Source of the DNA: Xanthobacteraceae bacterium
Lineage (GTDB): Bacteria > Pseudomonadota > Alphaproteobacteria > Rhizobiales > Xanthobacteraceae
Direction: 5' to 3'
Assembly: GCA_028290465.1 (NCBI GenBank)
Contig: JAQGJU010000088.1
Location: 1 to 64,000 of the forward strand
DNA: 64,000 nucleotides
The notes under the pieces were generated by a model. It was given only the letters and a program-made list of their open reading frames with translations, was not told where the DNA came from and made no database searches. Shown here one piece after another: positions 44,326 to 53,155 of this stretch; the first letter of the stretch is position 1, and every line of letters begins with the position of its first letter. A program made the position numbers and the translations under genes.

Positions 44326-45078
44326 ATGACATCCGTTCCTCCTAGCACGATTTCCACCGGGTCGCCGTCCTCGGGCTCGCCCGCGCGCCGCGCCGCTGTC
44401 GCGGCAATGGCGGCGCTCGGCTTCGGTTGGTTGGGTGCGCTGTTCGGCCAGGACGCCGGCTACGCGGTCGCCAGACTGCTTCGGCGCGATCCGGCCGAGA
44501 TCAAGGACATGCTGATCTGGCTGTTCATCGCCAGCCCGTTCGTGATGGCGGCGCTGGGCGCTTGGCTGGCGCTGGTGCTGGCCGGCGCCGGACGCGCAGC
44601 CCGGACCGGTTCGCTTGCCCTTCTAGTCGTGCTGACAGCCGGCACCGTCGCCATATCGGTCGCGAGCTACGACTGGCCAAAGCGTTTCGGCACGCCGGTG
44701 TACGATTACGAGCTGCGAATGCCAGCCGGAGTGAAGATCACCGACCATAACCTCGTCGACCTGACGATAGGCGACGAGAAGACCGGCTCGGGCTGCGCGG
44801 TCACCGGCCTGCAGCACATCGCCGGCCGGGCGCAGGTCAGCGGCGCGTTCGTGCTCGGCCGCGACAACCACGCGCCGCAGATGTCGATGCGCCTGCGCGA
44901 GGGCACGGTCCATCCGCATCCCGAAGGCTACTGGCGCCTGCCTGAGATGCCAATGGATAAGCCGCAGGTGGAATTCTCGCCGTGGCAGAAGATCGAATTC
45001 ATCGCGCCACCGCGCGCCGTGCCGGCGATGCCGCTGGGAGACTACGAAATCCGCTATAGGCTGCGGCGGTTTATGTAG
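44326..45078 (+). CDS. Hypothetical membrane-anchored protein, 250 aa
   Basis: Starts MTSVPPSTISTGSPSSGSPA. Three hydrophobic segments in the first ~120 residues (VAAMAALGFGWLGALFG, LIWLFIASPFVMAALGAWLA, TGSLALLVVLTAGTVAISVA) are followed by a soluble beta-rich domain (YDYELRMPAGVKITDHNLVD, VEFSPWQKIEFIAPP). The soluble part lies outside the membrane core and looks like a small periplasmic beta-sandwich. No family recognised. It begins 68 bp after the methyltransferase gene on the same strand. Confidence 0.65.
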   Translation: MTSVPPSTISTGSPSSGSPARRAAVAAMAALGFGWLGALFGQDAGYAVARLLRRDPAEIKDMLIWLFIASPFVMAALGAWLALVLAGAGRAARTGSLALLVVLTAGTVAISVASYDWPKRFGTPVYDYELRMPAGVKITDHNLVDLTIGDEKTGSGCAVTGLQHIAGRAQVSGAFVLGRDNHAPQMSMRLREGTVHPHPEGYWRLPEMPMDKPQVEFSPWQKIEFIAPPRAVPAMPLGDYEIRYRLRRFM

Positions 45079-45088
45079 CGCGAATAGC

Positions 45089-46060
45089 TCACTCCCCCTT
45101 CAAGTCCAGCGCGCGCACGATCGGCGTCCACTTCTTCTGTTCGGCCACAAGATGCGCGGCGAGATCGGCCGGCGAGCCGCCGCGCGGCTGGGCGCCGAGC
45201 TTGGCGAGCGTGCCGCGCATCGGCTCCGCGCGCAGCCCCGCATTGCCGGCGGCGTTCAGCCGCGCGATCACGTCAGGCGGCGTGCCGAGCGGCGCCAGCA
45301 GCGCCGTCCAGGCGCCGGTGGTCTGCGTCGGGTATCCGGCCTCCGGCATGGTCGGCACGTCCGGCAGTTCGGCGACGCGGCTCGGTCCGACCACGGCCAG
45401 CGCGCGCAGCCGGCCCTCGCGCACGAACTGCAACGATGTCGCCATGGTATCGAGCGTCATGTGTACTTGGCCGGCGACCACGTCGGCGAGCGACGGCCCG
45501 CCGCCCTTGTACGGAATGTGCGTGATCTGCGTGCCGGAGAGCGACTTGAACAGTTCGGCCGTGAGATGCGGCAGCGTACCGACGCCGCCGGTCGAATAAT
45601 TCAGCTTGCCCGGGTTGGCCTTGGCGTAAGCGACGAGTTCGGCGACGGTTTTGAACGGCGTGTCCGGATGTACGACAAACAGTTGCGGCGTCTCGGCGAT
45701 CAGCATCACCGGCGCGAAACTGTTGGCGTCATAGCCCGCGTTCTTGAAGATCATCGGGCTCATGATCAGTCCGCTGGCGGCGCTGACCATCAGCGTATAG
45801 CCGTCCGGATCGGCGGCGGCCGCCATCTTCGAGCCGAGCGTGTTACCGGCGCCCGGCCGGTTTTCGACGAACACCGATTGGCCGAGCTCGCCGGTGAGCG
45901 CATTGGCGATCAGTCGCGCCATCGCGTCGACCGGTCCGCCGGCCGGCGTCGGCACGATGATGCGCACCGGACGGTTGGGATACGGTTGCGAAGATTGCGC
46001 GAGCGCGGCGGGCGGCAGCAGCAAGGCCAGCAAGCCAAGCGCGAACAGAATCCGGCGCAT
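45089..46060 (-). CDS. Bug-family (TctC-like) periplasmic solute receptor
   Basis: A 323-aa protein with signal peptide MRRILFALGLLALLLPPAAL. Family blocks are YPNRPVRIIVPTPAGGPVDA, ENRPGAGNTLGSKMAAAADP, DGYTLMVSAAS, THIPYKGGGPSLADVVAGQV and ELPDVPTMPEAGYP. Such receptors bind organic anions (carboxylates, amides) and may feed a TctAB permease or signal to two-component systems. No TctA/TctB gene is adjacent: an orphan receptor, as is common in this lineage. Confidence 0.93.
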   Translation of the reverse strand: MRRILFALGLLALLLPPAALAQSSQPYPNRPVRIIVPTPAGGPVDAMARLIANALTGELGQSVFVENRPGAGNTLGSKMAAAADPDGYTLMVSAASGLIMSPMIFKNAGYDANSFAPVMLIAETPQLFVVHPDTPFKTVAELVAYAKANPGKLNYSTGGVGTLPHLTAELFKSLSGTQITHIPYKGGGPSLADVVAGQVHMTLDTMATSLQFVREGRLRALAVVGPSRVAELPDVPTMPEAGYPTQTTGAWTALLAPLGTPPDVIARLNAAGNAGLRAEPMRGTLAKLGAQPRGGSPADLAAHLVAEQKKWTPIVRALDLKGE

Positions 46061-46198
46061 GTTTCCCCCCGTGATCGTGTTGTTTTGGGGAAAGCCTATA
46101 CCCGGCGTTGGCGTTCGTCCTGAGAAAATAGCCCCCTTGGTACGGTCCCTGGAACGGGCGTCATATTCCCGGGCGACAGCGCCTAATGCGCGTAGCGG

Positions 46199-46687
46199 CT
46201 ACTGGCCGCCTAAATCCCGCACCATAAAGCGCGCGTCGCCGCCATAGCTCGCCAGCTTGCGCCGCATCTCAGCGTCGTCGAGACCGATGATGCGAAAGCC
46301 ATGGGCCTGCCAGAACGGCGCCGAGCCGGTCACCGCGACCAGCGACGCATTGGCGAAGCCGCGCGCGACCGCATGCGCCAGGATCTGCCGCACGATGCCG
46401 GACGCCGCTTTGGTACCGCGCGCGGCGGGCAGCAGCGTGAGATCGTGGATATAGTAAGTCGACGCGTCCGCCGGCAATTGCCGCAGCAGCGAGTTCAAGG
46501 CCGGTGGTTCACCAAGCCGCCACGGATGGCTCACGATATAGCCGGCGATGTTGTCGCCCTGCCCGAGCACCCAGCATCCTGCCGGATAGAGCTTCAGCCG
46601 CTCGGCAAACACTGCTGCGTCTTCCGGATGGTTGACGTGTACGCGATTGGCAATACCGGTCGCGGCCGCGAGGTCAGCGTCGGACAT
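46199..46687 (-). CDS. GNAT-family N-acetyltransferase
   Basis: A 162-aa protein. Motif A is YYIHDLTLLPAARGTKAASG (R-G-x-x-x-x-G pattern for acetyl-CoA binding) with a following helix IVRQILAHAVARGFANASLV, and motif B is APFWQAHGFRIIG. The N-terminus has the usual first strands (CWVLGQGDNIAGYIVSHPWR). Substrate unknown. It starts 87 bp after the GlcG/HbpS-like gene's end. Confidence 0.85.
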   Translation of the reverse strand: MSDADLAAATGIANRVHVNHPEDAAVFAERLKLYPAGCWVLGQGDNIAGYIVSHPWRLGEPPALNSLLRQLPADASTYYIHDLTLLPAARGTKAASGIVRQILAHAVARGFANASLVAVTGSAPFWQAHGFRIIGLDDAEMRRKLASYGGDARFMVRDLGGQ

Positions 46688-46773
46688 CGGACGCCAAGTG
46701 GGTTTGCGATCCCGGGGCGGCTTGTCCGATGGGTCCGTCGCGTCGTTTCTCGTATTGCCGAGCAGGGTCCGCC

Positions 46774-47274
46774 CTACTTCTTCGGCGGGGTCGGCATCTT
46801 GCTTTCCTTGATATTCAACCGATGAATATCGTCGGCGTCCGTGAAGTCGTAGTCGCTTTTAAAGCCCGCCGAGTGAATGCCGGCGACCGCCGCGATGTCG
46901 TCCATCTCGTTGACGTCGCCGGTCACGCCGATGGCGCCGATCACTTCGCCGTCGGCATCGCGGATGAGCTGCCCGCCGCCCTCCAGGAACAGCGGCGCGT
47001 CGGCGACGCCTTGCAGGTTGTCGACGAAGATCGGCTTCTCCTTGGCCTTGGCCAGCACCAGGCGCGACGGGCGGCCAAGCGACAGCGTCGCATAGGCTTT
47101 GCCCTGCGCGACCTCGAAGCGCAGCATCGAGGCACGGTCCTGCACCATGCCGGCTTTGACCCGGCCGCCGGCATCCAGCACCACGGCGGCGAGCGACCGC
47201 AGCTTCAGCTTTTCGGCCTCGGCGAAAGTGCCTTCGATGATGGTCACGGCCTGCTTGAGGCTGATCGCGCGCAT
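46774..47274 (-). CDS. GlcG/HbpS-family heme-binding-like protein
   Basis: A 166-aa protein starting MRAISLKQAVTIIEGTFAEA. The family pattern is clear: AAVVLDAGGRVKAGMVQDRA, KAYATLSLGRPSR, PLFLEGGGQLIRDADGEVIG and AIGVTGDVNEMDDIAAVAG. GlcG/HbpS proteins are small alpha/beta domains found in glycolate operons or as heme-binding sensors; a precise role here is unclear. A dispersed palindromic repeat lies just upstream. Confidence 0.88.
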   Translation of the reverse strand: MRAISLKQAVTIIEGTFAEAEKLKLRSLAAVVLDAGGRVKAGMVQDRASMLRFEVAQGKAYATLSLGRPSRLVLAKAKEKPIFVDNLQGVADAPLFLEGGGQLIRDADGEVIGAIGVTGDVNEMDDIAAVAGIHSAGFKSDYDFTDADDIHRLNIKESKMPTPPKK

Positions 47275-47318
47275 GATGTCTCCGATATGTGTCTCGATTA
47301 CGAAAGTTGTTCTGACTC

Positions 47319-47435
47319 GTAGGGTGGGTTGGCGATCGGGTCCGCGCGCGCAGCGCGGCCCGATGAGCGTAACCCGCCCTATGCAGAGAGACGGCACGGC
47401 AGGATGGTGGATTACGCTGCGCTAACCCACCCTAC
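47319..47435. repeat. 117-bp repeat with GTAGGGTGGGTT terminal inverted repeats
   Basis: Left end GTAGGGTGGGTTGGCG and right end CGCTAACCCACCCTAC are near-perfect inverted repeats. The inside has further symmetry (ccgcgcgcgcagcgcgg; gcgtaacccgccc). Elements of this vocabulary are widespread short palindromic repeats in Bradyrhizobium-like genomes and have the look of non-autonomous MITE-type elements. The shorter element at 7682-7750 shares the GCGTAACCC motif. Confidence 0.75.
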
Positions 47436-47468
47436 GCCCTGGACCGCTCGCTGCCCTTGCCCCTCGCC

Positions 47469-48497
47469 TCAATCGATACTGATCCCGGCCGCGCGGATCG
47501 GCTTGGCCCAACGCTCAATCTCGGCCGGCAGCAATTTGGCCAGATATTCCGGCGTGCGTTTTTCCACCGGCACCACGTCGGCGCCGAGGTCTTCCAGGCG
47601 CGTGCGGATGACCGGCGTGTCGAGCGCGTCGCTCATCGCCTTGTTGAGCTTGGCGATGATGGCGGGCGGCGTGCCCTTCGGCAGGAAGTAGGCGTTCCAG
47701 GCGCTGGCCTCGACGCCGGCCATGCCCTGCTCGCCCGTAGTCGGCACATCCGGAATGACCGGCGAGCGCTTTTCGGCCATGATGGCGATCGCCTTCACGG
47801 TGCCGCCCTTGATCTGCGCCGCAGCGGTCTGAATGCTGTCGCACATGTAGTCGACGCGCCCGCCCAGGAGTTCGTTCATCACCAGGCCCGAGCCGCGGAA
47901 CGGCAGATGCAGCACATCGACGCCCATCACCTGATTGAGCAGCACGCACGGCAGATGTGTCGCCGAGCCGACGCCGGCCGAGCCGAATTGCATCTTGGCC
48001 TGGTTGGCTTTCACATAGGTGACGAATTCCTGCAGGTTGTTGACCGGCAGGTCCTTTCGCACCACCAGCACGCGCGCGGCATCCGTGGCCATCATCAGCG
48101 GCTCGAAATCCTTCAGCACGTCATACAGCGGCCGTTTGTACAGCACCTGCGTATAGGCGTGCGTGCCGACATTGCCGGCCAGGATGGTGTAGCCGTCGGG
48201 CCTCGCATCGACGACGCGCCTGCCGCCGATCATGCCGCCGCCGCCGCCGACATTATCGACCACGACCGCCTGGCCGAGCAGCTCGCTCATCCGCGCGGCC
48301 AACAGGCGCGAGCCGACATCGATGCCGCCGCCGGCCACGAACGGCACCACGATGGTGATCGGCCGCGTCGGGAATTCCTGCGCGGACGCGATGGGTGCGG
48401 CGGTCGCGGCGCCGACGCAGAGCGCGGCGGCGAGCAGAACACGATGTGTGGCGGCGCGCGTGAACGCGTGCAGGGTGGCGGAGATGTTCGTCGGCAT
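47469..48497 (-). CDS. Bug-family (TctC-like) periplasmic solute receptor
   Basis: A 342-aa protein, start at ATG 48497 (MPTNISATLHAFTRAATHRV), with a long signal region cut near ASAQE. Family blocks are FPTRPITIVVPFVAGGGIDV, VVVDNVGGGGGMIGGRRVVD, DGYTILAGNVGTHAYT, LHLPFRGSGLVMNELLGGRV and IPDVPTTGEQG. Related to but distinct from the receptor at 45089. No permease genes adjacent. Confidence 0.92.
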   Translation of the reverse strand: MPTNISATLHAFTRAATHRVLLAAALCVGAATAAPIASAQEFPTRPITIVVPFVAGGGIDVGSRLLAARMSELLGQAVVVDNVGGGGGMIGGRRVVDARPDGYTILAGNVGTHAYTQVLYKRPLYDVLKDFEPLMMATDAARVLVVRKDLPVNNLQEFVTYVKANQAKMQFGSAGVGSATHLPCVLLNQVMGVDVLHLPFRGSGLVMNELLGGRVDYMCDSIQTAAAQIKGGTVKAIAIMAEKRSPVIPDVPTTGEQGMAGVEASAWNAYFLPKGTPPAIIAKLNKAMSDALDTPVIRTRLEDLGADVVPVEKRTPEYLAKLLPAEIERWAKPIRAAGISID

Positions 48498-48894
48498 GAT
48501 GCGGCGCCTAATGTTTCCGGATGTGAAATTCGGCCGCAACCTGCTCCCGGGTCCACCCGATGTCAATCAACGCCGGGCGTGGCCCGGTGCTCGCCCGGCG
48601 CATAGGTTATCTACTGGAGGCAGCGCTTGCGGCGCGATGCACGGATTGCGGCGCACGGTTTAAAGATTTGCAGGGGACGGCGATACCTATCGTCAACCGA
48701 GCCTTAACGGCGGCACTTTCATTGCAGGCGCTTGCCAAACCCGTTCGATACCAAGTCGCGAAGGTGCCTGTGCCTTGACGCGCATTTGTCTCGGCTCACC
48801 TATGGCCGCGCGATCTTCCATGACCGTGGAGACCGCGCGCGGCCAGAACGTTTTCGCCAATGCAGAGCTCTCCGGCCTGCCGTCCGCAGCCATC
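48498..48894. other. Intergenic gap
   Basis: About 400 bp. A plus frame at 48560-48778 lacks a ribosome site and includes CTDCGARFKD by chance or as a remnant; confidence is too low to call it a gene. No clear operator or terminator found. Confidence 0.4.
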
Positions 48895-49392
48895 CTACCA
48901 CTGGCACTCACGTTGGCTGATCATATCCTTGATCCGCTTGTCGCTGTACTGAATGGCTTCGATAACCCGATTGAGCTGCGCGTTTGGATTTTCAACGCGC
49001 GCGGCCAGTTCGCGCCCGCGCGGCGGCGATATCTCATAGATTGACTGCAACGCACTGGCGCGAAAACCGTGGATCTCGGTCACGTCGGACAGAATGGCTT
49101 CCAGGGCCGGCAACGCCTCCTGGCTTCGGACCTGGCCCAGAAAATCGATCGCATAGAGCCGCCTTTGCATCGTCTTGTCGGACAGCGCGCGAGTGACCAG
49201 CGGCGCAACGCTCTTGCCATGCGCAAGAAGCGGCGCCGACTGCATGCATTCGGGGCGAGGTTCGCCGCCATAGAAATCCGCGAGCGCGGCCTCCGCAGTC
49301 GGATAGGGGCTGCTTATCAGCCACCCGAAAGCCAACGCCGAAAGGCTCAGCCCGATGGCGGTCCAGATCAGGAAATGGAATCGGCGTTTCAT
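48895..49392 (-). CDS. Membrane-anchored HEAT-repeat-like protein
   Basis: A 165-aa protein with an N-terminal anchor or signal (RFHFLIWTAIGLSLSALAFG). Helical repeats follow: RRLYAIDFLGQVRSQEALPA then LEAILSDV, and FRASALQSIYEI, of HEAT/PBS-lyase character (short paired helices with A-x-x-x-L). It probably faces the periplasm as a protein-binding module. Partner unknown. Confidence 0.65.
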   Translation of the reverse strand: MKRRFHFLIWTAIGLSLSALAFGWLISSPYPTAEAALADFYGGEPRPECMQSAPLLAHGKSVAPLVTRALSDKTMQRRLYAIDFLGQVRSQEALPALEAILSDVTEIHGFRASALQSIYEISPPRGRELAARVENPNAQLNRVIEAIQYSDKRIKDMISQRECQW

Positions 49393-49487
49393 CGCTCCAC
49401 TATACGTGATGCCGGTTGTACCGGCCCGGGAACAGAACGCTAGGACACGCGTTTTCCCCGACCGGAATGTGGAGCAGAGCCGCCGCC

Positions 49488-49676
49488 ATGCATGTCACCA
49501 AACCCACGCCCGACCGCCTGCATCTCGACTTGAACGACGAACTTGCGGTACGTGCCTTCGTGAAGAACTGCAATGTCACGGCTGAAGATTTGACCAAAGC
49601 CGTGCAGAAAGTCGGCAATTCCCTGGCGGCATTGCGCAAGGAACTGAGCCGCTCGGCGGAGCGCGCGGCGTCGTAG
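49488..49676 (+). CDS. DUF3606 protein
   Basis: A 62-aa protein, taken from ATG 49488 (MHVTKPTPDRLHLDLNDELA). The DUF3606 pattern is D-L-N-D-E-x-A-V-R-x-x..V-T-x-E-x-L-x-x-A-V-x-K-V-G, seen as RAFVKNCNVTAEDLTKAVQK. Alternative starts at 49467 or 49416 add residues without family character. These small cytoplasmic proteins are abundant in Hyphomicrobiales and uncharacterised. Confidence 0.75.
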   Translation: MHVTKPTPDRLHLDLNDELAVRAFVKNCNVTAEDLTKAVQKVGNSLAALRKELSRSAERAAS

Positions 49677-49781
49677 CAAGCGTGGTCGGGAATTGCGCAC
49701 CGCACCGGGATGTTTGATGGGGGCTGCCCGGATTGTTGGCTTATCCGGGCTACGAGATGCGATAGCGCGCGCCGCTTCCGC

Positions 49782-50480
49782 CTAATCCCGAAACAGCTTT
49801 TCGTAGTGCTCCTTGACGGTGTCGTAGCATTCGCAGGCAACATCGTGCAGGCCTGCGGCATCGAGGATCTTTATGGTGCCGCGGCTGTAGCGGATGAAGC
49901 CGGCGCGCTGCAGGGCGCCGGCAACCAGCGATACGCTGCCGCGCTGCACGCCGAGCATCTGGGCGAGGAATTCCTGCGTCAGTACCAGTTCGTCAGTTTC
50001 AGCGAGGTCGCGCATGCGCAACAGCCAGCGGCACATGCGGGCCTCGACGGTGTGGCTGGCGTTGCAGCCTGCGGATTGCTGCGCCTGCGCGAACAGCACC
50101 TGTTCGTGCCGGATGATCAGCGAGCGCAAGTCGCGGTTCCGATCGGCGATCTCGCTGAATTTGGTCGCATCGATCGCCGAAGCGGAACCGGCGACCTGCA
50201 CCATAGCTTTGCCGAGCGCCACCTTGCCGTCCAGCGCGCAGGCCGCGTTGGCGACGCCGTCGCGGCCGACCATCGCGGTCTCGATCATGTCGCCGACTTC
50301 CATCTCGACCACCAGCGAGATGACGCCGGTATGCGGGAAGAACACCTTGCGGATCGGATGATTGGTGTCGGCGATGATGTCGCCGAACTGCAGTTCGACC
50401 ACCTTGAGGTGGGGAATCAGCAGCGCCAGCACGCCCGGCGCGAGCGACGATAATAATAGGTTGGATTCCGGAAAAACCAT
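49782..50480 (-). CDS. Crp/Fnr-family transcriptional regulator
   Basis: A 232-aa regulator with an N-terminal cyclic-nucleotide-binding-like barrel (VVELQFGDIIADTNHPIRKV, FFPHTGVISLVVEMEVGD) and a C-terminal Crp-type winged helix (ELVLTQEFLAQMLGVQRGSV, RAGFIRYSRGTIKILD). It lacks the N-terminal Cys cluster of FNR. This subfamily is common in Bradyrhizobium-like bacteria; its ligand is mostly unknown. A palindrome lies 117 bp upstream of the start. Confidence 0.9.
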   Translation of the reverse strand: MVFPESNLLLSSLAPGVLALLIPHLKVVELQFGDIIADTNHPIRKVFFPHTGVISLVVEMEVGDMIETAMVGRDGVANAACALDGKVALGKAMVQVAGSASAIDATKFSEIADRNRDLRSLIIRHEQVLFAQAQQSAGCNASHTVEARMCRWLLRMRDLAETDELVLTQEFLAQMLGVQRGSVSLVAGALQRAGFIRYSRGTIKILDAAGLHDVACECYDTVKEHYEKLFRD

Positions 50481-50889
50481 GACGCACGCTCCTGCCTAAG
50501 GCGGGAGCGCTGTCGCGTCTCTCAGCCACTGATGCCTAATTGCCGATCAGTGATGCCAGAAGCCTAGCACGTCGTATGTCATGCAGGTGACTTAGTTTGC
50601 GGTATTTATGCCGCAATGTCAGGTATATAGCATTGCTGCTCGCCTACCACGTTGCGGGCCGGCCCGGCTGGGTACGCGTGCAGTTTATGGTGCATTACTC
50701 CCGACCTGCGCGCGATACGCCTATGTAAAAATATATAGCCACGTTCGAAAAGCGGCATTCGATACCTCGAACGCCGCGCCGGCGGCACCCGGAATGAAAA
50801 AGTTCGGTATCTACGTCAGGTTTCCGACAGAAGCCGCCGCATGTTTGATCTAGCCTGTCTCGCACGCGAACCTTTTCAGGAGGCCACCG
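50481..50889. promoter_or_regulatory. Divergent promoter gap with TTGCGG palindrome
   Basis: A 409-bp gap between the Crp/Fnr gene and the 108-aa gene. TTGCGG-tatttatg-CCGCAA (50597-50616) has perfect 6-bp arms and an A+T-rich centre, a shape compatible with a Crp/Fnr-like or other dimer site. The segment 50700-50760 is A+T-rich and probably carries promoter elements. No gene seen. Confidence 0.45.
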
Positions 50890-51216
50890 ATGGTCCAGGA
50901 AACGCCGCGTGCCGCCCAGTATCGCCAGCGCGCTGACGCGATCGATACCGCAGCCCAAAGCCTGTCGCCCGAAGATCGGGCCACTGCGTTGCGCCACCAG
51001 CAGGCGCTGCGCCATCTCGCCGACATCGAGGATTGGGTCGCGGCCGAACCGCACGTCGCGGCGAACCACGACTACAAACTGGAGCCCCGGCCCGACGCGC
51101 CGCCACGCGGCCCCGTGCGGGCCAATGCGCCGGGTCGACGTGCGACGATACGGCCGGTCGAACCATTAGAACAAGCACGCGACATGACACGACATCCGGG
51201 AGCGCGACGGAGCTGA
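50890..51216 (+). CDS. Small helical protein, paralogue of the 52120 product
   Basis: A 108-aa protein with a strong ribosome site (AGGAGG). The core is AQYRQRADAIDTAAQSLSPE, then DRATALRHQQALRHLADIED and HDYKLEPRPDAPP. The product at 52120 has the same scaffold (NYRQRAADLAEKIKDLPAEE, ALRHHKALLHLAAIDDW, YKLDPRPLPP). A Pro/Arg-rich tail is specific to this copy. Function unknown; likely cytoplasmic helical hairpin. Confidence 0.7.
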   Translation: MVQETPRAAQYRQRADAIDTAAQSLSPEDRATALRHQQALRHLADIEDWVAAEPHVAANHDYKLEPRPDAPPRGPVRANAPGRRATIRPVEPLEQARDMTRHPGARRS

Positions 51217-51312
51217 ACAGACGATGAATTGCGATGGCGGATCGTTCACGACCGCACACCGCACCATCGCCCGACATGTCTCGCTTTTGATCGAGCCGTA
51301 TAGGAGGTTCGA

Positions 51313-51513
51313 ATGTCCTCACCTGCCGAAGCGAAAGTCCAACTCTCCGCGCCGCGCTGCTCCCAATGCGGCTTCGCGATGACGCCATTGCTGCTCGGGC
51401 GCGGTCTCGGCATCGAGGCGCTGGATCAAGTATATGAATGCCGGTCCTGCGGCGTGATGACGATGCCCGATCCGCCGACACCATCGGCAGATCCGCCGGC
51501 GCCGGCGCGATGA
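51313..51513 (+). CDS. Small zinc-ribbon protein, 66 aa
   Basis: Starts MSSPAEAKVQLSAPR after AGGAGG. The knuckles CSQC and CRSC (VYECRSCGVMTMPDPP) are 25 residues apart, forming a zinc ribbon with the same C-x-x-C-G-x-x-M-T / Y-E-C-x-x-C-G layout as the proteins at 31834 and 42414. The tail is Pro-rich. It lies between the two paralogous helical proteins on the same strand. Confidence 0.7.
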   Translation: MSSPAEAKVQLSAPRCSQCGFAMTPLLLGRGLGIEALDQVYECRSCGVMTMPDPPTPSADPPAPAR

Positions 51514-52119
51514 CTGTTCGGCGCGGCGCGATTCGCGTCGTTGCCGATCAGTGCCACAGCTCTCTCCGGCCCGCGCCTCACCGCTTGCTTGGCTTAGTCG
51601 GAATGTTCCGGCCGACCGTTCACCGGCGCGGCGATGTTTTTGCGATCACGGAACGCGAGGGCGGCCCCCCGCCGATGACATTTGCTTGAGCCGGTAGCCG
51701 CCATGTCAAAATACACAGCGCCCTGTGGACGAGGCCGATAGGCTCTGCCCTCCCGCGAGTTGCAACAAGCACATGCCATAAAGTATGCGTCATGACGAGC
51801 CGAACACCCCGCACGCGCGACGAAGCGAGCATTGGGCCATTCAAATTCACCAAAGCGCGCCGCCAGTCCCTTGATCGAGTCGGGCGGACGCCAGGGGCCT
51901 CGGACAACGCACACCGTCCGAGGCTCCGCACCTTTCTCGCGTCGCACACCCGCGATGTGACGCGAAGTGCATCGCGCAGCATCGTGCCGCTCCGTGTGCA
52001 CGCGCATCGCACAGGGCTGCCGGGCGCCGCGCGTTATGCACAGCGCATTGCGCTCGCGACGTTGACAAGGCACGACGCAAATCCGTCTAAGATCCAGTAT
52101 AGAAAATGAAGGGCCGCAA
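51514..52119. other. 600-bp region without a convincing gene
   Basis: Frames are open on both strands (for example minus 51594-52172, Arg/Cys-rich) but none has a ribosome site or plausible composition. The region is rich in short CG-rich words and contains no hairpin terminator. It may include control sequences for the gene at 52120. Confidence 0.4.
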
Positions 52120-52401
52120 ATGACCCAAAAAACCAGCCGAGACACCTCCTCGCCCGCGTCGCTCCTCGTCAACTATCGCCAGCGCGCCGCTGACCTGGCG
52201 GAAAAGATCAAGGACCTGCCGGCCGAGGAACGCGCCGAAGCGTTACGGCACCACAAGGCGCTGCTGCATCTCGCCGCGATCGACGACTGGGTCAGTTCCA
52301 CGCCCCGCGCGCGGCTATTCAACGAATACAAATTGGATCCCCGGCCGCTGCCGCCATCGTCGCAGCAGGTGATGGGACGGCTGCGCAATCGCCAGGATTG
52401 A
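52120..52401 (+). CDS. Small helical protein, paralogue of the 50890 product
   Basis: A 93-aa protein starting MTQKTSRDTSSPASLLVNYR. It shares the scaffold Y-R-Q-R-A..L-x-x-E-x-R-A-x-A-L-R-H-x-x-A-L-x-H-L-A-x-I-x-D-W..Y-K-L-x-P-R-P-x-x-P-P with the 50890 product. The C-terminus ends RLRNRQD. Two copies 0.9 kb apart indicate an old local duplication. Function unknown. Confidence 0.7.
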   Translation: MTQKTSRDTSSPASLLVNYRQRAADLAEKIKDLPAEERAEALRHHKALLHLAAIDDWVSSTPRARLFNEYKLDPRPLPPSSQQVMGRLRNRQD

Positions 52402-52511
52402 GGCGGCGGGGTCCATGGCGGTATCCGCCCGATTCGTGGCGTGCCATCCGGCTCCTTGATGCACGGTCGGCTTTTGCGATACTTTCCCGCGCGGCATCAA
52501 GGGAACGCAGC

Positions 52512-52781
52512 ATGCTCCGGCTTCGCGACGGCACCATCCAGATTCGAAAAACGGACCGCTGGGAAGACGTGCCATCCGGCACGACCAGCGGCGCCATCAC
52601 GGCGATCGGGCTCGCCTGCGTCGCAATCAAATATTTCACGACCAGTTGGCCCCAATGGGCGCGCATCACGGCGCTGGCCGTTGTGCTGGTGCCGCCGGCC
52701 CTGATCCTCATCGCCATCGCCTGGGAGCGCCTGCGCACCGCCATGCGTAAGGACAACGGGACTGAGACCAGCCGCGACTGA
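52512..52781 (+). CDS. Small two-helix membrane protein
   Basis: An 89-aa protein starting MLRLRDGTIQIRKTDRWEDV. Two hydrophobic segments (SGAITAIGLACVAIKYFTTS, ARITALAVVLVPPALILIAI) and a charged tail (WERLRTAMRKDNGTETSRD). No family recognised. Together with the next gene it may form a small membrane-protein pair. Confidence 0.5.
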   Translation: MLRLRDGTIQIRKTDRWEDVPSGTTSGAITAIGLACVAIKYFTTSWPQWARITALAVVLVPPALILIAIAWERLRTAMRKDNGTETSRD

Positions 52782-52849
52782 CGTGGCGGCGGGCCTGGAC
52801 ACGGTGAACCGGCGCACGCCCGCTGGCGACACGTCATCCTGCGGGGCGA

Positions 52850-53155
52850 TTGGTCCTCAACGCTTATGTGAAAGCCGGGGCCGCCGTGCCGCTGACCCTC
52901 AACCTCATCGCTACCGAGATCGCCGGGCTGATCGCGCTGTGGTCGGTGGCGAACGACCTGCGCACCGGCAAGGCCGCGACCAGCAAAGGCTGGACCGTGG
53001 ACTTCGCACATAACCGGATCGGGTTCTGCCTGCTGGTGGCTTTCAAGGTCGCCTTCGTCGCCTTCGCGGCCGCTATGCTGCTGCACGCGTTCGGGCTGGT
53101 CGGCGATCCGGTCGCGGCGATGAAGCAGGTGGCGCCGTTTCTGACGCCGCGTTAG
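52850..53155 (+). CDS. Small two-helix membrane protein
   Basis: A 101-aa protein from a TTG start (TTG-GTC-CTC) after GCGGGG. Hydrophobic segments are AVPLTLNLIATEIAGLIALW and FCLLVAFKVAFVAFAAAMLL. The sequence between them (NDLRTGKAATSKGWTVDFAH) is cytoplasmic in character. No family recognised. It is the last gene before the phage control module. Confidence 0.55.
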   Translation: MVLNAYVKAGAAVPLTLNLIATEIAGLIALWSVANDLRTGKAATSKGWTVDFAHNRIGFCLLVAFKVAFVAFAAAMLLHAFGLVGDPVAAMKQVAPFLTPR

